From Lunularia cruciata (taxonomy: Eukaryota > Streptophyta > Marchantiopsida > Lunulariales > Lunulariaceae): 64,000 nucleotides of DNA. Position numbers and translations under genes: made by a program. The DNA lies in the NCBI GenBank assembly GCA_948567375.1, contig OX419757.1, positions 59,272,001-59,336,000 on the forward strand, read 5' to 3'. The notes beneath the pieces were generated by a model. It made no database searches. It was not told the origin of the DNA and saw only the letters and a program-made list of their open reading frames with translations. How positions within the stretch are numbered: position 1 is the first letter of the stretch; each line of letters begins with the position of its first letter. Of this stretch, positions 23,281-36,540 are shown one piece after another.

Positions 23281-26200
23281 ACCGTGCATGGTGTATCCCA
23301 ACCCACTCTAGGCGACCCCACATGGGAAGGTGTAGACATGGCTAGCACAAGAATAATGATAGTAACACATGCTGTTCCTCTCCATTTCTCCCCATATCTA
23401 CAAAACCACAACCCCTCACATCCCAACTCACATAAAAAAACAATCCCTCCAAACCCTAAAATCTATAACTCTCATAACTTTCAATTTCCATCTCCAAAAT
23501 TTTCAAACTAAATTCTCATTGAACTTAATCATGAAAACAAAGAGTTTCGAAATGAAAATTCCAGACACATCAATCTCAATGTATAATGATCACTCTAAAC
23601 CCTAAAAAAACTAAAAATACTCATAACTTTCTACTCCATTCTCCATAGTTTTCAATCTAGATGCCCATGGAACCAAAATTGAAAAACGAAAAGAATCTAC
23701 TATTCACTCTAGTGTTACGTGCTAGAGAACCCTCATAAAATATAGATATAGTCTCACGTCTCTCCTTCTCCACCAGCTTCCCAAAGTTGTCCCAAAGCAC
23801 ATAACCATACACCAAGCATTTCTTGGAACCACATTTCGTCTCTCAATCCTTTTGGTTTCATTCTTATGTTAGAGAGAGATTATAGCATACCCAAAACTTG
23901 GCAGTTAAATAGCGTAAAGTCCCAAGTTAGACATTGGGATTATACCAAGAGCAGAGAGAGCTAACCATGCCCCATTACTTGGGGCTCGTCAGTCAGTTCG
24001 TGTGACTTGATTCTTCCAATTTCGCTCATGCGGATTTCATTGTTCTTATTCCATTTCAGCTCGAGCACTGCATGCCCATTACATTTGCACGTTCATTGAG
24101 AATAATATATTATCAAATTCACTATGCAAATATTTGCCCCACAAGGTAATTTTTGGTCCATTTTGTTTGACCTCAACGTTAACAACGGAAATGAAACAGA
24201 ATTTTGGAGAGGTTGCCAACTTAACACTTACAAAGTCGCCAACTTCATTTCAATGTTAACCAAGGTTCAGTCACTAACTCAAGGATCGGGTTAGTTCTGG
24301 ACCAGATGTTGGTTAAAGGTCCAGGTATAGAGAAAAAGAGTCGTACAGAACTTGCAGAATTAATATGCCATTATTGTGTTTATATTTTGTAAATTTCATA
24401 TTTTAACACTGCTTTATATGTTGGTGAAAATCAGTAATGCGTCAGACAAATCTCCTGTGTTTGATTTAATAGTAGTTTGGATTGTAATTCAACCTGTTTT
24501 GAATACTATATTCAAATGACACCATTTTGGAGTATGACATTCCAATTGACTCTCAAGACCACTTTAATTGTCAGAGCACAAATTTATGGCAGAATTAACA
24601 AGAAGATTTTGTTTACTTTTTGTATGTGATATATTTCTAATACTTGAAAAAGTAATTTTTACTTTAGATAAAACTGGAGTATTCAATATTTATGAGAGGA
24701 TCTAAATTCATGTGGGTATATTCTAACCCTTTTATTCAAAGCATGTCAACCTATTCTAAACCTTATGATCCACGATATGTCGTACCAAAGCTTTAAAGTT
24801 TATCAACTTCTAATAGTTATATTATCTTCTCATTCTCTAGAGAGTGTAACTGAAATAATTTTGTGAAAATAATGTTACTTTTAGCAGTAGATTTTGCTGA
24901 AGAGTTTACGAATGTTTCACATTAGTAGGTTATTTGATGAGAATGATACTACTTTGAGAAAAATAATGCTTTTATTGATGCTACATATAAGAGGTTGCTT
25001 AATAAATAAAATTTTGCTCAAGGGTCTAGTAAAAATTGGACGTGATTTGAAATAGGTAATCTAAAATTAAAATTAAAATTATTTTTTCATAAAATATATC
25101 TATAAATCATTCAGAATGATTAAATTTTATACTAGAGAAAGGTGAGATAACATTAAGTCCTTGTGGCCCATATGGGCTAAGCGATACCAATGTCTTTCTG
25201 AATTTATAAAAATTTAATTAAATATCCTGAATTGATGTTTTACTAAATTTTGAATGTTATTATTTATATTATACATTCTTGATCATCCTTTTTATTATTA
25301 TTTTATGTGGATTTTTTGTGATTTTTATTTCTTTTAATTTGGTAAAAATATCTTGCAGATTGTTTCACTCAAGATAGCTTTTGTTCTAGTTGCACTTTCG
25401 TTTTCAATGTAAAGGTAAGATAAAAAAAAAAAAAACTAAATAAACAACGGATCCTCTATCCATAAGTAATATCACTGATATATATCATAATTTAAATGCT
25501 AAATAAGATAAATAGTATTTACTTAGTGAATATTAGCTATTTGATATACATAATGAAGGAGACAATTGTACATTCTCTGATTCATTTATTTGATGGTGAT
25601 TTATTTTTCTTCCAAAGAATAGACTGCAATAGTACCATAGAGCTCCTGTTAGAACAGTATATAGGAAACAGTTGTAGTGGTAAAATAACAACTTGGATGA
25701 GCTTCCTAATCACACCCTTCACACTTATATAGCTTCGGGGTAAAATTTCATCACGCAATGACCAAACAATCATATAAATTAAATTGCAACCGTTTATATG
25801 GTAGAGTGTAATTGACCTGATTTGGAAATCAGAAACTTTGTCAAAAAATTTAGTCTAATTATATAATATATGGAATATAGATATGAATTTTGCTCTGAAT
25901 AAAACAAATTTATAATTTTTCACTTTTAGTCCATCCATTTTCTAAATACATAGATCTTAAATTTCTATTAAATTTTAGTGTTTGAATGCTAGACCCACAT
26001 ACTAAGTGTTCAGATCATTCGGGCCTTTCCCTCTTTCACCAAAACTGTATATTAACTCCATTAATATCTATGGCGCATGCCAAGTTTATCCCAAGAACGT
26101 ATCACTATTATCATGCGATAATAGTGTGTTATAGAGCGTACAGAACAGTCTAACTCCATAATTTGGAGCGTGATTTGGGGAGTCTCACCTGAACAGCGTA

Positions 26201-26897
26201 TTCCCATCACTAGACTAATCAGAGCAGTGACATGGGAAATGCAAATAGTGGAATCTGCACAATCAGCTATGAAAAGACCGACACTGGCACACATATTTCG
26301 GGTCCAGGAAATATGCGTGTAGCTGTATGTCGAGAATCCACAGATTGTGTTTCTGGATCTGCCCTCATTCGTGAGGGCACGAGGAGAGGGGAGAATATGA
26401 GCTCTAGGTCAAACCGTGAGAGGAACATTATGGCAAGGAAATGGTAATTTACAGGCTTAGTATATTATTCGTTTCTAAGGTGCAAATAATGGTTTTGGAT
26501 TGTTTAATGGAAAGATCAAAGAAGGAGGAGCAGTATTCATAGAGGTAAAAATTTCAGATACGTCTTGATTCCTTTATGGGAGGAGGCTTGACAATCTACC
26601 TTTCAGTTTGCATTAACTGAAAATAGGTTATTTAACTTGCTATGTTAACTTTGGGGTGTTCCATCACATAGAGTGTTCAGTCCAGACTGTATTTTAATCT
26701 TATTTGAGCTGATTTACTAAAAATTGTTGTGACGACAAGACAAGAGAAGGTTTTTGTTAAACAAATACACGGTGTTCCGTAGTTTTCCCACACAAGAAAT
26801 TACGGACTTTCTGTTCAGGGTAGAGATGAGTTTTCTTGACTATAAAGATTTATTGAATTTATGACAAACTTATCGTTTTCGCTCCAATGAATTTACC
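23281..26897. other. Unassigned intergenic DNA
   Basis: No recognisable gene or complete element. A 14-base A run lies at about 25422-25435. A hairpin at 26103-26126 is listed separately. Short frames at 26061-26447 on both strands overlap and show no domain. Confidence 0.45.
26103..26126. repeat. Perfect 10-bp inverted repeat with 4-base loop
   Basis: CACTATTATC (26103-26112) and GATAATAGTG (26117-26126) are exact reverse complements separated by ATGC. Short and AT-rich, so chance is possible. Confidence 0.7.
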
Positions 26898-26931
26898 TGG
26901 CATGGTTAAGATTATAATCTTAACCATGCCA
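26898..26931. repeat. 34-bp perfect palindrome
   Basis: The left half TGGCATGGTTAAGATTA is followed at once by its exact reverse complement, with no spacer. It is immediately followed by two CCATGG words, forming CCATGGTAACCATGG. A spacer-free palindrome of this size may be a tiny foldback element or a junction left by a transposon. No flanking target duplication is obvious. Confidence 0.9.
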
Positions 26932-27325
26932 CCATGGTAACCATGGTTAAAAAGTGGCAGTGAGCCACCCATTATCTTCGGTATTAAAACTCCTCTCAAA
27001 AGACACGGAAACCAAAGTAGACGTGAACACATGTGATTCTCAGCATATCAAGTCGATCATATGTAGCGAATTCAAAGGTACATTAAAACAGTAGAACCGT
27101 CTCTTAGCATATATATGCAGGTACTTTCCAAAGATACTCCGTGTCCGTTTATTTAAGCTAAAAGCAAAATACAAAGAACTGGATTCTCACGGTCTCAAAA
27201 GGAATATACGAGAAGAATTAAATCAGTGGAAAAGAAACACACCCAAGGAATTGGTATACTTCTCATCATCTGGTATTATAAAACAAATTCTATGTTGTAA
27301 AACATTTGACTAGAACACTACATTA

Positions 27326-27750
27326 GGGCATTTCAAATAGAGGTTTACGGTTCCAGTAATATGTTTTATGGAACCCTGGAAACCCCCCTAAAGGGGCGCA
27401 GTGGATGTCATAGGATTTTATAGACAAATTCCACAAGGCCCATAAAATTTAAATGTTAAAAGAAACTTTATACATAAAAAAATTTTAATGGAACCCAAGG
27501 AATCCCGTAAAGAGGCACGGTGGATGTGATTAAATTTTATGGGCAATATCTGTAGGCCCATAAAATCTACATGTCACTTTTTTCTTGACCCGTAAAAATT
27601 TGAAGGGGATACCATTAACTCCATAGGAACCTTAGAAGAAAACTAGACCCAAAAAAAATCGCAGGGCACTAAATGATAAGGTCTGTACAAGTACTCGTAA
27701 AACTATTTACGGACTTTATGGATTTCCTAAAATCTGCATTTGAAACGCCC
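27326..27750. mobile_element. 425-bp MITE-like element with terminal inverted repeats and TA target site
   Basis: The left end GGGCATTTCAAAT (27326-27338) and right end ATTTGAAACGCCC (27738-27750) are inverted repeats with one mismatch, and weaker pairing continues inward. Each end abuts TA (27324-27325 and 27751-27752), the duplication made by mariner/Tc1-type (Stowaway-like) transposases. There is no coding frame, as expected of a non-autonomous element. The inside holds a direct duplication with period 120 bp (copies starting at 27368 and 27488), each with GGAACCC, GTGGATGT and AGGCCCATAAAAT words. Confidence 0.7.
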
Positions 27751-27752
27751 TA

Positions 27753-30700
27753 TCGCACATCTTTCTTTAGAAAAGTTGTGTAATAGTAGAAAGACGAGAA
27801 GAGTTACAAAGCGCGGGTCATCATTGAGCAGAGAAAATTGAGGTCGACATATACCCCACTCCCCTATGCTTGTCACGAAATTCCCAATTGACCATACAGT
27901 TCCTTTCATTATGTCTCCGGCTTCAAAAGAGAGAGAATGCAACATTTCAAATGCAAATATATAGAGAACTTGCATATTGCATCTAGCTTGTATCACGCCA
28001 TTTCAGCTCTTGTTGGAGAGACATGATAACAATTTTCAATCGTTATCAAGTCTCCACCAACATGATGATATTTAGAAGACCTTCGCGCTCATTGACTTGC
28101 ATGCAGTCTCGACAGCTTCTTTAGTTTTAGATCACGGAGTCGAAAACGCATGGCCGTACTGGAAGCTTTGCGTTATCATAGACGTCAAATTGGTATAGAA
28201 ACAGTCCACACGGTTGCTGCACGATATGAAACTGGTTATACACAGTTGAATAGTGTCGATCCACTGTGTATATCCGGTAAAGGAATCCCACAAGTCCTCT
28301 CTGCTCCCGGTATGTTTGGTGCAGTCCTTTGTCGAATCGAGGCTGGTTTGCGATTGCCACACGACTGAACGCGGTGGGAAGCCGGCCGCCGGTTGCTGCC
28401 GTGCGGTCTTGGATAAGAGGTAAATATTAACAGTTAATCGTTGTCAAATTGAATGAGTTACCATGTTTAAATTCGATTGTGTGTAGTGGAACTGCTGTTG
28501 AGATTGTTGGGACGATTGGCATCTGACATTTGCGACAGTCTCTCGTGTGCAACGTCGGAAGAAGATCCGCTAACTATAGCAATTATAATTAGCGGAGATT
28601 AAGTTTCTTCGCCCAGAACTTCGGTCCCGGCGTTTGTGTCCCTCCGCCTAATCTGGCAGTACCGTACTGGAAAATGCTGTATGAAAGGTACTCCTAACTG
28701 TATTCATAGTTAGACTTACTAACCGGAATTTACCGGTGAAACTATTCATATCACTGGCTATCAGCTGTTTCCAGTATTACGAGGATATTCTGTATCATGG
28801 TTCCCTCTCCGACTCAGTATTCGGTAAAGGTATCGCCGGAGCGATTTCATTATTCGAGGGAGTTCACAAACAGTGAGAATCCAATTGACCTGCCACATAA
28901 CATTAATTCTGTCAGGGATATAGTTGTGAAAAATGAAAAGAAAAGTCTTACAAAGTCCCTCGGATTCGATCGAAAGGTGCTACATCTTACACAAAAGGTG
29001 TATCTTAAGATATCAAGTTGTTTGCATATAAACTTTTTAACATAGATATAAAGTGAAAAAGGCTACCGCACATGATGACACAAAGGATATAAATAGGTAT
29101 GAATATTTTTGTAAGTTGAAACTCTTTCTATGTAAATAGTTTTAGTTAGTCAGAATTAAAGGTAAAATGATCATAATTTTTAAAGGATTTTTAAAATATT
29201 TTTGTGTAATACTTTTAATTAGTCCAAGTTAAAAATAAATTCATATATTCTCATTTATTGATTAGTAAAATAATCAATAGAATTTTCCAACACAACTATA
29301 TATAGCTTTTGAGGTGAAATCAAAAGTAATTTACCAATGAATTTAAGTATAGACTTCTAAGTGGAACAAGGGTAACATACTAGTGAAATTAAGTATTGTT
29401 GGTCAAATTTATAGGTGAGTCTTTGACATATATATTAGTTACATTTACTTTAGTACTATACCATCAATCATCTCGCTGGAGGATAATAACTGGAATTTGA
29501 AATATCAATTAGTATATAAAGGAGGGAGAGTGATACTTAGTGGCATTTTTTTTTTTGGATTCCATTTTGGAAAAATATTCATATATGCATAAGTTATTAT
29601 TATATCACAACCGAGTTCCTTTTCCATGAAGGATCACCCTCTTGGAAGCGTGAGAAAGTGATATATCTTGAGTATTGAAGAAAGAAGAAACTTTCTATAG
29701 CGGTTAGATTACCTTGAGTTTACAACAATTAAGCTTCAAGAAGTTCATAGTGAAAAGGATGAATTATAGAGTAAGTCTAAATTATATCAACTTTATGTCT
29801 TTAGATTTAGATTGAAACTTTTACAGAAGATATAAGTGGACGAAGTAGAAAGGATGATTGAATATGGAACTTATTCATAATTTTTTTTTCGTAAACATTT
29901 TCACATTTCAATTTAGTTTATGGATAAGTAAGTCTTGAGATAATATTTGGTACACATGTTTACCATGAACTTCATGACCTGATTCTACCAATTTGGAGTG
30001 TGTGTCGTTGATGGTTACTTATGTTGATCATTAGAATTTTATTCTTCATGTTATTTATAAGTAAAACTCTAAATAGAGAGAAAATTGTAAATTTTAATAC
30101 CTAAATTATTATATTTAATCATAGTTGGGTGTCAAAAGTAGTATGGAAGAAACAGACTGTTTTTAAATTTTATTGAAGAGAAATATATCACTTAGTAGTG
30201 TATCTCTTGAAGTAAGTTTGTGCTTTGCCTGATCTAGATATCATTCGAAATTTCTTGTTAGAATAATTCTAAGAAGAATAAGATCAATACAAGCATACCA
30301 ATGTTAAGGGATTTATTTGAGTTAGCATCCAAACTAATTATTGGTGTTCCAAGAATTAACATACAAATGAATCCAAAATAAGACATAAGCATTGGTGGGA
30401 TCATAATTAGAGCACTTGGTATCCAAAGTAAGTAATCTTGATACCATTGGAAAGTACATTGGAAAGAGAAAAAAATTGAAAGTACTCCCAAAAGATCAAG
30501 ATTGACTCAAACTTAGAAGTATGATGCACTAACACTTGGATTTTATCGTTTGCTTGGGGTATAAACTTAAAAGACCAAGGGAGAAAGGTGGTCAAGAATA
30601 TTAAACTATATAAAAGTGGAGGGTTTCCAAGGTTAGCTTTGAATCAAAACTTGGTGTTTGCAGCTATAGAGTTAATCTAAGGACATGAGATAAATTATAG

Positions 30701-33539
30701 GTTTAGCTCAGTGAGTGGCTATTAACTTAAGGCATAGCGAGAGCACTAAGTGTATTACAAAGAACTTGACATTCTCCTTAGACTTAGCACTAAATTGTGA
30801 TGTCAATGCAATTGGATCAAGAGAGAGGAACTATGAATCATAATCAAACATGAGCTAAACCTAATCAAACTCCATAGATAAAATATATTAATATGAAAAA
30901 ACTCTAATGTACAAGAAATTTTATCTCAATTCTTAATTTACTTTCTTATGGTGGGCTTAAGCAATAAAGCATAATCTAATAATAAACATAATAAATTGTT
31001 GAACTTGAAGTAGACCTTGAACCAAACCAAAATGAGTTAGAATTTTTTGATGAAACATAATAGTAGGGAGTTTTAGTTTTAGCTTTATGCTTGTAAAGAT
31101 CCCATACAAATTTCATACAATAGGTCTGGAAAACCTTTATGGGATGCAAGTGAGGGATAACCAAGAATCAGTACAAGATGTGGCACATAAATATAAACTT
31201 TTTACAAGTCACCTTTTCCATGACAAATAAGTCTTTATAGGATTAAGTGATATTCTATAAATCTTAATTAGTCCCTCATTAATGCAAGTGCAATTCAATT
31301 TCAAGTGAGAGTGCAAGTATTAAAATTAGGAACTTGATACATTCTTCTTGTTGAAGCTTGAGCTTTGATAGTTCTTGGGTGGTGATAGGACTTGATGGTG
31401 ATAGTTCTTGGTGGTGCTTGATGATACTATAATACACGATGATTGAATTGGAGAAAATATTTGGGAATCAAATGAGAAGTGTTTGATTTGAAATAGAGTA
31501 GTAATAATCCATAATCCCTTGCCTTAGTACACAAAAACTACTGAAGAAAGTTCAGGTCAATCCAAATTGCAGAACTTGAAATAAGTTATGACAGATGGAC
31601 AGATAATGAGTATGCGGACTCCTCTTGGTACTCTTGAGAACTAGGGAAATGGAGGGATCAAGAGGGTATGTTTGACACAAAAATAATTTTCAAGTGGTGG
31701 GAATTTATCCACAAGGATGATATTTGAAAGATAGAAATTCAAACATTGTGTATAATAGAATTTGTGTACAAGTTTTTCTCAATGCTTGATCCTCTTGGTT
31801 TTAAACAACTAGTGAGGATGGATATGGAATCTTCTACTACTTAAGTGGATCTACTCAAACTACACAAAGTCTTTAAGAGAAGGATGGATGCAAGAAGAAA
31901 CCAAACACTTGTATAGCTCCAAGTGGATTTGCATAGGATAGATATAGACACAATGGGAATGGAGGTTGCATGGCAAGAGGGATGAATTTATGGAGAATTA
32001 GTGCAAGATCCACAAATTTTTTATTGAGAGAATCATCAATGATATATTATACATCATCAAGAAGGATCTGCCATGGCCAAGAATTGAGGAGCAAGCTAGA
32101 ATTTCATCAATGTTTGCACGAAAAGGATTTCTAGGGTGTATAGGGTTAGTGCATGGTACTTGTTTTCCTTTCTCACAAAGGCATACCATTGATGTAGAAG
32201 TTTTCACTCAATAGAAAGGGAGTAAGTTTTTCTTCAATAGAAAGGGATATAATCAATCAATAGTGAGGCTTTATATGATATACAAAAAATTATCCACTTT
32301 ATAAGAGGTTAACAATTTTCATTGAGAAGTTAGTGAATTTGTGAAAGTGATTTCTATTGTTTAGTGGGTGGTTTCTGAGGGGTGTGAGTTATTGTGCAAG
32401 AATGCTTGGGTCATGTCATGACATGACTTGTTTAAAAGGGTAGAGCTTTAGTCTAATATTGATCACAAAACAATATTTGTTTCATTTAGTGGAAATCAAT
32501 AGTTACTAAATAATGTTGGATATGTGTACATTAGCAATCTTGTGCCTTCATTTAAATAGGTGTAAAATCATAAAAAGAAGGATTAAACTACCATGTGGCT
32601 CAAACCAAATCTCTAGATGAACATTGTATTGGGATACTCAAAGCTTGTTTGCATTTTTTGCATGAGTTGAGAATTCAAATAAATAATAGGATCAAAACTC
32701 CTATTTGCAATGGATTAGGAATTGTGTTTATGATGCCAACATTAAATTTTTTTTTTATCCTTTTTGCTCATTTCACTCTCATTTGTAAAGATATAGCAGT
32801 ATAATTTATGATGTGGGAAGTAAAACTTCTTAGTGGAACTATCTTTTGGAGTTGTGCATGATTAGGTAAATGTTTGAATGAAGGAAGTGCAAAACCAAAG
32901 GCATTTGGGGGAAAAGATCCCAAAGAAGATAAAACCAACGGGTGGTCAAAGGCAAACCACTCAAGTATGAGTACCTTTGAGGTTGAGTACCTTTGTACCC
33001 AAAGACCATATTAAAATTTGAATGTGTTGCCACCTAGATAAGGAATTGCTGCCAAAATCTATTTGAATTCAATGAGAATGCTTTTCATGTATGGAGAAGG
33101 ACTACTTATTGAGTGCTTGACGTGGAGAGAGATTACTTGCTATCTTCCAAGAACTTTGCATGTATGTAGAAAGAATGCATACCAACCACTCAATCACTCA
33201 ATGACTAAAGAATGACAAAGGACTATAAAACAAAGTGCACACTATTCAATGTTACTTTTCACATAAACATTTTCATTTTTAAATTTGAGTGAGCAAAAAT
33301 TCCCAAGTCTTAGCAAGCCTTTGTAGTTCTCCTATCCTTTGCAATTTTATTGCATTGAAAGTTGCTTAGCCTTTGCATTTGGGCCATACCATTCTCAATA
33401 GGAAATATAGTTTTCACTCCAAGAAACTATAAGAAGGCTCCCAAAGCCATCCTTTGCAGTCCAAAAGTGAACAAGTGTGCAATCCAATATAGGAGTGAGA
33501 TAATCCAAAGCAAGCATTTGGGGTTCTTGCTCTAGAATT
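27753..33539. other. Unassigned AT-rich DNA
   Basis: About 5.8 kb without a gene I can support. The part from 28000 to 28800 is closer to balanced base composition and has overlapping short frames on both strands near 28127-28368 with no recognisable domain. The part from 29000 to 33500 is AT-rich and looks like old transposon-derived sequence, but no LTR pair or polyprotein motif could be read. Confidence 0.4.
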
Positions 33540-34125
33540 AGGAGTTGGGTGACTTTACCATCATCTATGAGATGAAGGTGAAGAATGAAAAACCCTCAAT
33601 AGATTTGAGAGAAATCCCATTTAATTGGACCAAGGAACATTAGAGGATGGTACTTGGAGTAGATGTAGTGCAAACTAGTGCTATGACTTTGGAGGCAAAG
33701 TTTATTGATAGGTAATTAATTGATTACATCAAGCCAACCTTTGTTCATAAGCAATTGAAGAACAATAGATGGAGGGTGTGAAGTTACAAGGATCTAGATT
33801 GAAGAGTGTTTGTGGAGGGAGCTATGAATTTGTTCAAGCCAAAGCAAAAAGATTATCTTACCAATCGTTAGGTGATCTTCTTCAAGTACAAGTACCAAGG
33901 AGAAGTTGTCAATTGGGCACAAATGTTCCATTTGTAGGCAAGAACATTGCACCAAGACTTTGAGCTAGAAGGAAGAGAAGCCTATCTAACCCACTTTGCC
34001 ATACATTTCTGCATGGGAGTGAACTTACTAACAAAGGAGGAGTGCAAGAAGTTTCCTAGTCATTTTCACCCAATGAATCACAACCCAAAGGGTGATCATT
34101 AATCAAGAAGTATTGCATGGCCAAT
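33540..34125 (+). pseudogene. Unknown coding remnant, left part (split by Gypsy-A)
   Basis: From the ATG at 33824 one frame reads with protein-like composition (start MNLFKPKQKDYLTNR, later GEVVNWAQMFHL and LTKEECKKFPSHFHPMNHN), broken by a few single stops. It continues across the Gypsy-A insertion at 40713. I do not recognise the family. Its setting suggests an unclassified element's structural protein rather than a host gene, but that is a guess. Confidence 0.4.
34121..34125. repeat. Target-site duplication of Gypsy-A, left copy
   Basis: CCAAT immediately precedes the left LTR and is repeated at 40708-40712 immediately after the right LTR. Five bases is the usual size for Ty3/gypsy integrase. 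Confidence 0.9.
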
Positions 34126-34864
34126 TTTAATACCAAGAGCTAGCCATATGATCTAGATGTGAAATTTGGTTTGGTAACATCTAGAATGATGTTGTACATG
34201 ATGGTCAAAATAGATCAGATAGAAGTATCACCAAAAGAGTACTTCTACTAATAGAGCATAAACCAAAATAGACTTGAGAACCTTAGAACCAATAGATATA
34301 CATATGATTTAAAGGTGAGAATTGATTTGGTAACATCTGGAAGGAAGTTACACATGATGGACTAAACATATTGGAAAGAGGTATCACCAAAAGGGGACTT
34401 CTAGTAATAGAGTAGGAACCAAAATAAGCCTGAAATCTTTGAAGGCAATTTTGGAGGCATAAACGGATGAATTAGGCCTTGAAAATGTGCAGATTCCCCC
34501 CTCCCAATGGAAGAAAGGCTGGCCTTCCATCCTCCTTGGTTTTTCTCGTTGAGATCTTTCCAATGGTACCTTACTCACGTGATTCTCAGACTCCTACAGG
34601 AAGATTCCCTAAAAGATTCCTTGTGGTCAAAGCTTGTTTGACCAACCAGATAGGACCTAGACCGACATGTCACCCATCCAAGTAAGTAATCCAAGGGTGG
34701 AGCTTGCTGACATGTCACCTATATGTGTACCTAATCCTATGGTGGAGCTTCCTTGGAGGAGATCCTCTTTGTCTATATAATAAAGAGAAGGTGCTCCTTT
34801 GGGGCACCGAATGTTGAGTGTGTAATATGCATTTTCTCTCTTTTCTTGTCCTCAGAGTATTACA
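34126..34864 (+). repeat. Gypsy-A 5' LTR
   Basis: Starts TTTAATACCAAGAGC (the second base is G in the other LTR, giving the usual TG start) and ends TATTACA. A TATATAATAAAGAGAAGG region near 34776 could hold the TATA box. The sister LTR is at 39980-40707. Confidence 0.9.
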
Positions 34865-35466
34865 ATATATCACAGCAAGTGTCTTAGTCCAAGAGAGTGG
34901 ATCACCCCTCTTGGAAGAGCATGAACTACTGAAATTGAGTAATTTGAGGTGGAGAACATAAAGTAATTGCTAGACTTAGGAAGGACTTTAGAGAGCGGAC
35001 GGGATGGATGCACCGGGAGGAAAATTTCATGCACCTAGCTTTTCATTCCCAAATCCATTCCAAATCAAGATTATGTACATCCAGCGTGAGCAAATGAGTG
35101 TATCACTAGTTTATCACTTTGGCACAAAATTCATGAATAGGGTGATGAACTCACCAAACCCGGTGATTCTACTTGTGGTGATATATGACAAAGAATGGGA
35201 TTTGACAATCTACATTCTATTATGAAAATATGGATGTGAATGTCCCAAATCCTCTCCCTTTCAACACTCAAGTAGAAATCCATTATGTAGTGAGACCAAA
35301 AGTGATGTCTAGAGATTTTGTGGTCAAGAATTTTGGCAAAGAGTATTATCAACAAGTGATAGATTATGAGGTCCCAATGGTAGTTCCAATAGTTTTTGCG
35401 CCTTCTAGAGTGATCATATTGATTTTGTATTAAAGAAGACATTAGCAATTGAGTGTTGCATGAACC

Positions 35467-36540
35467 ATGGATCCGCAATTGCAAGAGTTGGTGCAAGGAA
35501 TGCAAGGGATTTTGAATGAATTTTGAGAGATTAAGATGATCATGGAGACATTACAAAGTCAAGTGCAAATCCTTAGGGTCAAGCCATGCAAGGAGAAGAG
35601 CCATCTCAAAACCTAGTACCTGTGACTCAAGTACTTGGAGAGGCATCTATGCATACAAACCCTAGCAACTATGAAGCCACATTGCTACTCCGGATGAAGA
35701 AGACTTGCAACATCAAGCCTTACAAGGGACAACATATGATGGGAGTAGTGGAAAACTGGATCTCGAGAATGAATTGATATTTCTGATTGTGCTCAATAGA
35801 GATCACAAAGCATGCTGTAGGTGTGTTTGCATGTGGGTACTTGACCGATAAAGCCCTCACATGGTATGATGCTTGGGAATAATCCATGTTGGCAGAGAGA
35901 AGAGACGTCATGTAGACAACAATGCAAGAAGGATTGCTAAAGAATTTCCCATCGGTGGATTTTGTGCAGATGGCTCAAACCCGACTATGGGGAATGAGAC
36001 AGAAGAATAGTGTACAAGAGTATGTGGAGGCATTTTTGGATCTACAAGTTGCAATAACCGATATGAGTCCAACAGAGGCTCTTGAAAATTTCAAACAAGG
36101 GTTAGAGGAATAGATTCGCCAAAAAGTCATGGTGCAAAATTCTCTCACGGTATTTGAAGCCATTGCTTGTGCATAGAGAATAGTAAGAGCATTGGGTGGA
36201 GGTGAAAGAGTAGTTCTACCTCAACATTATCGGGCAAAAATGCCACACCCAATACCGATGGAATCGGGCAACCTTCAATTTTGAGATTGAGGAGCACAAC
36301 CGCTTCAAGGGGAGCATGGATAGGTAGAAGAACAAAGAGATAGAGTCCCACAAGGAGAAGGAACTCGAGGAGAACAATGCCGTTGTTACAATTGTGGCCG
36401 TATTGGGCACATATCTACCAACTGTCGCACTCATTTCCCTAGAGTCACTCGGCCTTCGTACATGCAATCTTTGAACAACATGGAGAGGTGCATTGAAGAG
36501 GAAGAGATGCAAATCACTTCAGAAAACAAAGATTGCTAGT
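35467..36540 (+). pseudogene. Gypsy-A gag with CCHC zinc knuckle
   Basis: A first ATG at 35467 opens a frame that soon stops. The rest reads in another frame from about 35586 and includes MAQTRLWGMRQKNSVQEYV, a typical Ty3/gypsy capsid segment. A perfect CX2CX4HX4C knuckle (CYNCGRIGHISTNC) is at 36384-36425. Gag would form the particle and bind RNA. Stops after 35777 and 36113 and the early frame change break it. Confidence 0.8.

Noticed and set aside
25422-25435. A-run as a possible LINE poly(A) tail
   Set aside because: No RT or endonuclease sequence precedes it on either strand.
28127-28368. Three overlapping short frames on both strands
   Set aside because: Mutual overlap and no domain; cannot choose any as real.
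28551-28605. Inverted pair TCCGCTAA / TTAGCGGA
   Set aside because: Only 8 bp with a long loop; expected by chance in a window of this size.
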